Positions 1 through 5,221 of a DNA stretch of 6,176 bases are shown piece by piece; positions within the stretch are counted from its first letter, which is position 1; every line of letters begins with the position of its first letter. The stretch comes from Bacillota bacterium (GTDB lineage Bacteria > Bacillota > Bacilli > Alicyclobacillales > Alicyclobacillaceae). The position numbers and the translations under genes were made by a program. The notes under the pieces were generated by a model. That model was not told the origin of the DNA, searched no databases, and saw only the letters and a list, made by a program, of their open reading frames with translations. The stretch lies in contig JAKAXI010000128.1 in assembly GCA_021816665.1 (NCBI GenBank), positions 1 through 6,176 of the forward strand, given 5' to 3'.

Positions 1-635
1 TGGTGGCGCCGCTAGTGGAGTCCTCAGAGGCGCTAACGGATGTTCGTTCAGCTACAGAACTCGTCGCACACCTGCAGGACGAGTTTGCCGGTTACAAAAC
101 CGATTTACTGCATGGACGCATGTCAACCGCCGACAAGGACGCGGTGATGCGGCGTTTTCTCGCTGGTGAGGTACAGGTTCTGGTGAGTACTACTGTAATT
201 GAAGTCGGCATAGACGTGCCGTCTGCAACAGTGATGCTGATTTACCATGCGGAGCGGTTTGGTCTAGCTCAACTGCATCAACTTCGCGGACGAGTTGGCC
301 GAGGTGAGAGAGAGAGTGAGTGTGTGCTGTTGTCGGACGCTGGAAATGACATGGCCAGAGCAAGATTGCAGACGATGGTCGACACGACAGACGGCTTTGT
401 GATCGCGGAGCGAGATCTGGAACTGCGCGGGCCTGGGGAGTTTCTCGGTGTGCGGCAAAGCGGGTTGCCTGAGTTTTCCGTAGGCGATCTGACGCGGGAT
501 CTGAAGGTGATGGAGGTTGCGCGTGACGAAGCCAGTCAACTATTGTCGAAGCCCGATTTTTGGCTCCTGCCGCGCTACGGTAAGCTACGGGAGTGGATGG
601 AGCAGGTCCCCCAAGCAGGCTGGTACCGCGCGTAG
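1..635 (+). CDS. recG: ATP-dependent DNA helicase RecG, C-terminal part (5' end outside window)
   Basis: This is the last 210 residues of RecG, the superfamily 2 helicase that reverses stalled replication forks and migrates Holliday junctions. The reading frame is open from the left edge, so the GTG at position 3 is an internal Val codon, not a start. Seen, counting from that codon: the second RecA-like helicase domain with motif V (STTVIEVGIDVPSA, about residues 62-75) and motif VI (QLRGRVGRG, about 93-101). These are followed by the RecG-specific TRG translocation motif (RDLELRGPGEFLGVRQSG, about 137-154) and a short C-terminal tail. The usual protein is about 680-700 residues, so roughly the N-terminal 470, including the wedge domain and motifs I-IV, lie upstream. 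The gene ends with TAG. No convincing terminator follows before the spore-protein promoter. The assignment is close to certain because the TRG motif separates RecG from Mfd, PriA and UvrB. Confidence 0.97.
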   Translation, partial: VAPLVESSEALTDVRSATELVAHLQDEFAGYKTDLLHGRMSTADKDAVMRRFLAGEVQVLVSTTVIEVGIDVPSATVMLIYHAERFGLAQLHQLRGRVGRGERESECVLLSDAGNDMARARLQTMVDTTDGFVIAERDLELRGPGEFLGVRQSGLPEFSVGDLTRDLKVMEVARDEASQLLSKPDFWLLPRYGKLREWMEQVPQAGWYRA

Positions 636-671
636 TCCTTTTAAACTTCTTGCGAGTCCATAATGTGGAAG

Positions 672-700
672 TCATAATTACTTCCCTCTGCCGCATACTA
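672..700 (+). promoter_or_regulatory. Sigma-G-type promoter of the spore protein gene
   Basis: A -10 element CATACTA at 694-700 matches the forespore sigma-G consensus CATnHTA at every defined position. A -35 element TCATA at 672-676 (consensus gHATR, four of five) lies 17 bases upstream, the spacing sigma-G prefers. Transcription would start near 707, giving a leader of about 23 bases with the Shine-Dalgarno at 715-724. The sspA/sspB-type genes of Bacillus are sigma-G dependent, so position and gene content agree. A 6-bp inverted repeat (GGAAGT at 667-672, ACTTCC at 680-685) overlaps the -35 region. It may be a weak recG terminator or chance. Sigma-F recognises related sequences and cannot be excluded. 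Confidence 0.72.
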
Positions 701-729
701 GGCCTACATCAAAAGGGGAGGTGAGATAC

Positions 730-951
730 ATGGCGCAAGGACAGAAGAGAAATACCCCGGTTGTACCTAACGCCATCAAAGCTCTCGACCAGTTTAAGTA
801 CGAGGTGGCTTCAGAAATCGGCATCACGCCCCCGCAAGACGGATATTGGGGTACGATGACTACCCGTGACACTGGTGCTATCGGTGGTCATATGGTTCGC
901 AAGATGGTGGCTTTGGCAGAGCAGCAGCTCGCTGGCCGTTCTGGATTCTAA
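730..951 (+). CDS. Alpha/beta-type small acid-soluble spore protein (SASP)
   Basis: This 73-residue DNA-binding protein would coat and protect the chromosome in the dormant spore and be degraded at germination. Seen: KYEVASEIG at residues 23-31 fits the cleavage site of the germination protease GPR, with the cut expected after Glu25. The C-terminal half TGAIGGHMVRKMVALAEQQL (48-67) is the second conserved helix region of the family. Length is normal (60-75). The ATG at 730 is chosen because a near-perfect Shine-Dalgarno, GGGGAGGTGA (715-724), sits 8 bases upstream measured from its GGAGG core. The in-frame GTG at 721 is part of that ribosome site and is not a start. The gene appears monocistronic, between a sigma-G-like promoter and a strong terminator. 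Most spore formers carry several paralogues, so no specific letter name is given. The stretch at 36-46 (QDGYWGTMTTR) replaces the family's usual linker with a more aromatic one. Confidence 0.95.
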   Translation: MAQGQKRNTPVVPNAIKALDQFKYEVASEIGITPPQDGYWGTMTTRDTGAIGGHMVRKMVALAEQQLAGRSGF

Positions 952-969
952 GCATTTCATCAGCTAATG

Positions 970-1006
970 TAACAAAAGCGGCCAGCGTAGCTGGTCGCTT
1001 TTGTTA
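970..1006 (+). terminator. Rho-independent terminator after the spore protein gene
   Basis: The arm at 971-986 (AACAAAAGCGGCCAGC) pairs with 990-1005 (GCTGGTCGCTTTTGTT) across a GTA loop, with one G-U wobble in 16 pairs. One more pair forms between 970 and 1006. The T-rich end TTTTGTT matches an A-rich start, so the element has the form of a strong intrinsic terminator. The same symmetry means it could also stop transcripts on the minus strand. It isolates the sporulation transcript from psd. Confidence 0.9.
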
Positions 1007-1007
1007 C

Positions 1008-1023
1008 GCCTGCATCGGCAGGC
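1008..1023. repeat. Short GC-rich inverted repeat
   Basis: GCCTGC (1008-1013) and GCAGGC (1018-1023) form a perfect 6-bp stem with an ATCG loop immediately after the spore-protein terminator. There is no T tract, so it is not a terminator by itself. It may extend the upstream termination structure or be chance. Confidence 0.4.
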
Positions 1024-1033
1024 AACTCCACTC

Positions 1034-1062
1034 TTGATTGTTCCGACCGCGGTCGATACGAT
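1034..1062 (+). promoter_or_regulatory. Sigma-A-type promoter of psd with palindromic spacer
   Basis: The -35 element TTGATT (1034-1039) and the -10 element TACGAT (1057-1062) are exactly 17 bases apart, and each matches the consensus at four of six positions. The predicted start near 1069 gives a leader of about 26 bases before the psd ATG, with room for the Shine-Dalgarno. The spacer contains the perfect 12-bp palindrome CGACCGCGGTCG (1044-1055), so the promoter could be under repressor control. The evidence is sequence match and position only. Confidence 0.55.
1044..1055. promoter_or_regulatory. Perfect 12-bp palindrome, possible operator
   Basis: CGACCGCGGTCG equals its own reverse complement and sits between the putative -35 and -10 boxes of the psd promoter. 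A protein bound there would block or remodel RNA polymerase binding. No known regulator consensus is recognised. Confidence 0.4.
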
Positions 1063-1094
1063 GGACGTGGTAAGAGACAGGAGTGGCTGACTCA

Positions 1095-1910
1095 ATGCGC
1101 AAGTTCGCTTTGCAGGTCTTGCCCAAACGTGCTCTGACGGCAGTCGTGGGTTGGTTTTCGGGCACCTCTGTGAGCCGCATGCTCATACCGTGGTACAGCC
1201 GACATTATCATATTCGCATCGAAGACGCGGAACATCCCGCGAACGCTTACAGAAGCTTACGGGACTTTTTTACGCGTCGGCTGAGGTCTAATGTTCGTCC
1301 GATTGAACCGCTGGGCCTCTTGGCCCCAGTAGATGGACTGGTCAGCGAAGTTGGTTATATCTCCGCGGGCTCATTGTTACAGGCGAAGGGTGTAACGTAC
1401 ACACTATCCGCGTTGTTGGCAGACCCGACAGAGGCAGCAGGCTTTGAGGGTGGACTGTACTTCACGTTCTATCTGAGTCCGCGCGATTATCACCGCATTC
1501 ATATGCCGCTCGACGGGACTGTGACTTCGTGGCGTTACATTCCCGGTACACTCTATCCTGTGAATCCACTCGGCGTACGGTCGATTCCGGGTCTGTTTAC
1601 AAAAAATGAGCGGCTTGTATCAAATGTAGACACAGACCACGGGGCAGTGGCCATCGTAAAAGTCGGGGCGACCGTAGTAGGCAGAATCAGGACAGTGTAC
1701 GGTCCGCCAGTGCGAGCCCCACGCCGACGAGGAGTTCAACAGGGCATTCTGGACCTGCAGATGCAGCGCGGTGATGAGCTTGGGTGGTTTGAAATGGGTT
1801 CGACCGTGATTGTTGTCGTGTCGCCAAGCCTAAGTCTCCAACCGGTGATTCAGCGTGGTGAATCGGTGTTCATGGGGCAAACAGTGGCGATTCGTGCAGA
1901 GACGGAATAA
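1095..1910 (+). CDS. psd: Phosphatidylserine decarboxylase proenzyme
   Basis: This membrane-associated pyruvoyl enzyme (271 residues) converts phosphatidylserine to phosphatidylethanolamine. Seen, numbered from the ATG at 1095: the early LPKRAL segment typical of the family; APVDG with the conserved Asp80; SPRDYHRIHMP (127-137), which holds the conserved Asp131, His133 and His136; and EMGST (233-237). Self-cleavage between Gly235 and Ser236 should give a large beta chain and a small alpha chain whose Ser236 becomes the pyruvoyl group. The family motif is usually LGST; Met in the first position is a mild variant and Gly-Ser-Thr is intact. The ATG at 1095 is preferred because AGGAG (1079-1083) lies 11 bases upstream. 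A GTG at 1083 overlaps that site and would add four residues. The gene appears to have its own promoter. Phosphatidylserine synthase, its supplier, is not in the window. Confidence 0.95.
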   Translation: MRKFALQVLPKRALTAVVGWFSGTSVSRMLIPWYSRHYHIRIEDAEHPANAYRSLRDFFTRRLRSNVRPIEPLGLLAPVDGLVSEVGYISAGSLLQAKGVTYTLSALLADPTEAAGFEGGLYFTFYLSPRDYHRIHMPLDGTVTSWRYIPGTLYPVNPLGVRSIPGLFTKNERLVSNVDTDHGAVAIVKVGATVVGRIRTVYGPPVRAPRRRGVQQGILDLQMQRGDELGWFEMGSTVIVVVSPSLSLQPVIQRGESVFMGQTVAIRAETE

Positions 1911-1931
1911 TTGAGGATGATGCGGGGACAC

Positions 1932-1957
1932 TATACCCAAGTGAGGTGATGGGTATG
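1932..1957 (+). promoter_or_regulatory. Hairpin enclosing the ribosome site of the small protein
   Basis: TATACCCA (1932-1939) pairs with TGGGTATG (1950-1957), eight pairs with one G-U at the base, around the 10-base loop AGTGAGGTGA. The loop holds most of the Shine-Dalgarno (GAGGTGAT, 1943-1950), and the ATG at 1955-1957 lies in the right arm. In RNA this would present the ribosome site but hide the start codon, an arrangement that could tune translation. As DNA it could equally be a protein-binding dyad. Function is inferred. Confidence 0.4.
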
Positions 1958-2065
1958 CGGCCCGTAAAATACGTGATGCACGTTTGCGGGAAAGGGTTGC
2001 GGACCTACTGGACATGGATGGTTCAAGCCGGCGAACAGATGGGCGATTACTACGGCCCGTGGTGA
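1955..2065 (+). CDS. Small hypothetical protein, 36 residues
   Basis: I do not recognise this protein. The ATG at 1955 follows GAGGTGAT (1943-1950), eight bases identical to the Bacillota Shine-Dalgarno, with ideal spacing. An in-frame ATG at 1949 lies inside that site and is less likely. The predicted peptide begins MRPVKYVMHVCGKG and is rich in Trp and Tyr in its second half (YWTWMVQAGEQMG, then DYYGPW at the end). It has one Cys at 11, a basic start and no long membrane segment. It begins 44 bases after psd and ends just before a terminator, so it is probably transcribed with psd or alone. The pattern of Trp, then (T/A)G, then Tyr loosely recalls the small YqzL-type proteins of Bacilli, but the match is too weak to name it. 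Support comes from the ribosome site and the terminator, not from homology. Confidence 0.5.
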   Translation: MRPVKYVMHVCGKGLRTYWTWMVQAGEQMGDYYGPW

Positions 2066-2081
2066 GACTTATTAACCTCAA

Positions 2082-2127
2082 GAGGGGGGTTGTGCCCAGT
2101 ACCAGCGGGTGCAACCCTCTTTCCTTT
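2082..2127 (+). terminator. Rho-independent terminator after psd and the small gene
   Basis: The core arms GGGTTGTGCCC (2087-2097) and GGGTGCAACCC (2107-2117) pair over 11 bp with two wobbles around a 9-base loop. Weaker G-U and A-U pairs extend the stem outward to 2082 and 2122. It is followed by TTTCCTTT. It closes the psd/small-gene unit and separates it from the sulfolipid operon. Confidence 0.82.
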
Positions 2128-2128
2128 G

Positions 2129-2160
2129 CGTTCACAAGCTGGCTGGAAAAGTTGTGAATG
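2129..2160. repeat. Inverted repeat TTCACAA-N14-TTGTGAA
   Basis: TTCACAA (2131-2137) and TTGTGAA (2152-2158) are perfect inverted copies. The flanks add a G-T and a C-G pair, to 2129 and 2160. The half-site centres are 21 bp apart, two helical turns, as for a dimeric regulator binding one face of the DNA. The element lies 24 bases upstream of the putative -35 box of the sqdB promoter, a position suited to an activator or repressor. It could also be a fold-back of no importance. Confidence 0.35.
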
Positions 2161-2215
2161 ACTGTAATTCGCAACTCATCCTTGCCCGAACGCCGCAAAA
2201 CTTGTACATTGTATT

Positions 2216-2238
2216 GGAACAGTCTATCACGCTGTTCC
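2216..2238. repeat. Inverted repeat GGAACAG-N9-CTGTTCC
   Basis: A perfect 7-bp repeat (2216-2222 and 2232-2238) is followed by T-rich sequence (TGTTTTGTTTG). It sits where transcription from the putative sqdB promoter would begin. It could be an operator, a 5'-end stabilising hairpin or a weak attenuator. The sequence alone does not decide. Confidence 0.35.
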
Positions 2239-2298
2239 TGTTTTGTTTGTGAGTTGGCAGGCGCGGGGGCTAGAGTTCTTGCCATCCGACGAATTTGA

Positions 2299-3471
<1,173 letters not shown>

Positions 3472-3475
3472 GTGC

Positions 3476-4630
3476 ATGCGGATTGCAATGTTTTCCGAGA
3501 CGTTCCTGCCAGGAACGGATGGAATCGTCACGCGATTATGCGCGACCCTTCGCCACCTTGAGGCTACCAACCACGAGGTCCTGCTGTTTGTTCCTGAAGG
3601 TGGGCCATCCGAATACGCCTCGGCACGGGTCGTTGGAATGCCGGCTTTCCGGTTCTTCCTGTACCCGGACAAAAACTTTGCATTTCCTAGAATGCGCATC
3701 GGGAAGGTTCTACGTGAATTCCAACCGGATATCATTCACGTTCTGAACCCAGCCTTTATCGGCCTTGGTGGCATTTACTACGCATGGCGCTACCATATTC
3801 CACTGGTCGCTTCATACCATACGAATGTACCAGCGTACGCGCACCACTATCGTTTGGATTTCTTGGAACCTGCTCTGTGGTGGTATTTTAGAACACTGCA
3901 CAACAGAGCCGAAGTGAACCTGTGCACGTCTCGCGCGACACTCAAGGAGCTTGAAAGTCAGCGTTTTCGGAATTTGATGCTGTGGGACCGCGGCGTCGAC
4001 GTCGAAATGTACGGCCGAGCGACTCGTACGGTGGAAATGCGGGAACGGCTGTTAGGAACTTCTGATCACGGTCAGAAATTGCTCATTTACGTAGGGCGTA
4101 TCGCCCCAGAAAAAGGGATCGACCAAGTGCGCAGGTGTCTCGACGAGATGCCGGACCTTCACTTTGCCGTGGTGGGTGACGGACCCAGTCGGTTGGATTT
4201 GGAGCGAGTATTTGCAGGCACGAAGACCGTCTTCACTGGTTTTCTGCACGGCGATGAACTCGCAAAGGCGTATGCTGCAGCAGATGGATTTGTGTTTCCG
4301 TCCACGACGGAAACCCTGGGACTCGTGCTGTTTGAAGCGATGGCCAGCGGCCTGCCTGTACTCGCAGCCAGTAGCCCACCGACCCGAGAGGTGTTGGAGG
4401 GAGGGGAGGCAGGGTTCATCTTTGACCCTGCCAGCCCGGGCTCTATGCTCGAATCATTGCGTGAAATGTTTTACAATAAGGAACGCCGCGCAGCTGTGTT
4501 GGCGCGCGCCGGAGAAATTGCGGCAGAGTTGGATTGGGCAGGTCCCACCCGGCAACTGCTTGGCGCGTATGAATCAGTCTATCAACGGCACGCTGCGATT
4601 GCGGGAAATCCAGTCCACGGGTCAAGGTGA
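3476..4630 (+). CDS. sqdX: Sulfoquinovosyltransferase-like GT4 glycosyltransferase (SqdX/SQD2 type)
   Basis: This 384-residue glycosyltransferase should move sulfoquinovose from UDP-sulfoquinovose to diacylglycerol at the inner membrane face, forming SQDG. Seen: the N-terminal MRIAMFSETFLPGTDGIVTR (1-20) and HVLNPAFIGLGGIYYA (88-103) resemble cyanobacterial SqdX. VASYHTNVPAYAHHY (111-125) and LWDRGVDVEMY (169-179) match SQD2/SqdX. The GT-B donor domain has YVGRIAPEKG (205-214), VVGDGP (232-237) and the GT4 E-x7-E signature (Glu279, Glu287). The usual GGIPD loop just after this is replaced by SSPPTREV (299-306). The start is set by GGAGG (3464-3468) inside the end of sqdB, seven bases ahead, which implies coupled translation. 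A related GT4 enzyme using another donor is possible, but adjacency to sqdB makes SQDG synthase the best reading. Confidence 0.88.
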   Translation: MRIAMFSETFLPGTDGIVTRLCATLRHLEATNHEVLLFVPEGGPSEYASARVVGMPAFRFFLYPDKNFAFPRMRIGKVLREFQPDIIHVLNPAFIGLGGIYYAWRYHIPLVASYHTNVPAYAHHYRLDFLEPALWWYFRTLHNRAEVNLCTSRATLKELESQRFRNLMLWDRGVDVEMYGRATRTVEMRERLLGTSDHGQKLLIYVGRIAPEKGIDQVRRCLDEMPDLHFAVVGDGPSRLDLERVFAGTKTVFTGFLHGDELAKAYAAADGFVFPSTTETLGLVLFEAMASGLPVLAASSPPTREVLEGGEAGFIFDPASPGSMLESLREMFYNKERRAAVLARAGEIAAELDWAGPTRQLLGAYESVYQRHAAIAGNPVHGSR

Positions 4631-4635
4631 GAGCC

Positions 4636-5187
4636 ATGGCGAATGGCCGAGAACCCCCTGAGGTGATCACGGTCGATCGAGAGGAGTTCCCTGCCTGTGA
4701 GGAAGGAGAAGGCGGTTTGACTGCTTCGCAGATGCCGATCGTCATGAACATGCGACACACGTTGAAGCGATACACCAAGTTCTTGATCGTAGGCTTTGCG
4801 AATGCAGTTGTGGACCTAGTTGTGTTAAACGCGCTCATTTTGGTCGCGCCTACACGGTCCGCCTTCGCCCTCTTCGTCTACAACACAGCCGCGGTTCTTT
4901 GCGCGCTGATCAACAGCTATGTTTGGAACCGTCGCTGGACGTTCGCGGATGCAGCGAGCGGGAGTCGCCGGGAACGTGTGCTGTTTTTTGTCCAAGCTGG
5001 TATCAATGTGGTCGTCAACGACCTTGTCGTCGTGTGGCTGTCAACTTACCTTGTGTTTTCCCACGCCATGCCACTCTTTGTCAGCAGCAACTTGTCTAAA
5101 GGACTAGCGATGCTGATCTCCTCGACGTTTAGCTACCTCTGTATGCGGCTCTTCGTGTTTCGCTCAGATCGCGGAACCCGACCCTGA
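4636..5187 (+). CDS. GtrA-family multi-pass membrane protein
   Basis: GtrA-like proteins are small four-helix membrane proteins, thought to help flip or recruit polyprenyl-phosphate-linked sugars for cell-surface glycosylation. Seen, numbered from the ATG at 4636 (183 residues): hydrophobic segments at about 48-70, 77-96, 115-141 and 151-173, with family motifs FLIVGFANAVVD (49-60), LINSYVWNRRWTF (91-103) and LSKGLAMLISSTFSYL (153-168). The end is basic. The ATG has AAGGTGA (4624-4630) six bases upstream, overlapping the sqdX stop. A GTG at 4627 overlaps that stop by four bases. The first 40 or so residues are hydrophilic and acidic (EEGEGG at 22-27), unusual for a family that normally starts close to the first helix. 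A TTG at 4717 with its own strong ribosome site would give 156 residues, the more typical length. As the last gene of the operon, it may act on a lipid-linked sugar related to sulfoquinovose; that role is inferred. Confidence 0.85.
   Translation: MANGREPPEVITVDREEFPACEEGEGGLTASQMPIVMNMRHTLKRYTKFLIVGFANAVVDLVVLNALILVAPTRSAFALFVYNTAAVLCALINSYVWNRRWTFADAASGSRRERVLFFVQAGINVVVNDLVVVWLSTYLVFSHAMPLFVSSNLSKGLAMLISSTFSYLCMRLFVFRSDRGTRP
4703..4719 (+). promoter_or_regulatory. Internal Shine-Dalgarno and TTG, alternative start of the GtrA-like protein
   Basis: AAGGAG (4703-4708) lies eight bases before an in-frame TTG (4717-4719), ideal spacing and a stronger match than the site for the ATG at 4636. 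Starting here removes the acidic N-terminal 27 residues and gives MTASQMPIVMNMRHTLK before the first membrane helix. The purine run also encodes Glu-Glu-Gly-Glu-Gly-Gly, so it may be coincidental. Confidence 0.35.
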
Positions 5188-5211
5188 GCGTCAAACACTA
5201 GGGTCGGGCTC
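5174..5211. terminator. Hairpin between the convergent sulfolipid operon and amidase gene
   Basis: CCCGACCCT (5177-5185) and AGGGTCGGG (5200-5208) form a perfect 9-bp stem with a 14-base loop. On the minus strand a G-U pair lets the stem grow to 12 pairs (5174-5211), while on the plus strand this position is an A-C mismatch. The TGA of the GtrA-like gene (5185-5187) lies at the stem-loop junction. There is no clear T tract in either direction. It is likely a bidirectional barrier, somewhat better for the amidase transcript, but not a textbook terminator. Confidence 0.5.
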
Positions 5212-5221
5212 ATGATTTGTA

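Noticed and set aside
190..696. Minus-strand 168-codon open frame opposite recG
   Set aside because: It is antisense to a clear RecG frame, has low-complexity Ser/Arg/Pro composition, no family motif and no good ribosome site.
1911..1937. TTGAGG and TATACC as a promoter for the 36-residue gene
   Set aside because: The spacer is only 15 bases and the predicted start would lie inside the ribosome site, leaving no usable leader.
2140..2168. TGTAAT (2163-2168) as the -10 of the sulfolipid promoter
   Set aside because: The -10 is good, but nothing like a -35 lies 16-18 bases upstream and there is no extended TGn in the right position.
1830..2285. Minus-strand 151-codon frame across the psd end and intergenic region
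   Set aside because: It runs through the terminator hairpin and antisense to psd. Its composition shows no recognisable domain, and the plus strand has better-supported features.
3476..4630. Mannosyl- or glucosyltransferase unrelated to sulfolipid
   Set aside because: GT4 motifs alone would allow it, but SqdX/SQD2-specific stretches and the position directly after sqdB make sulfoquinovosyl transfer the better reading.
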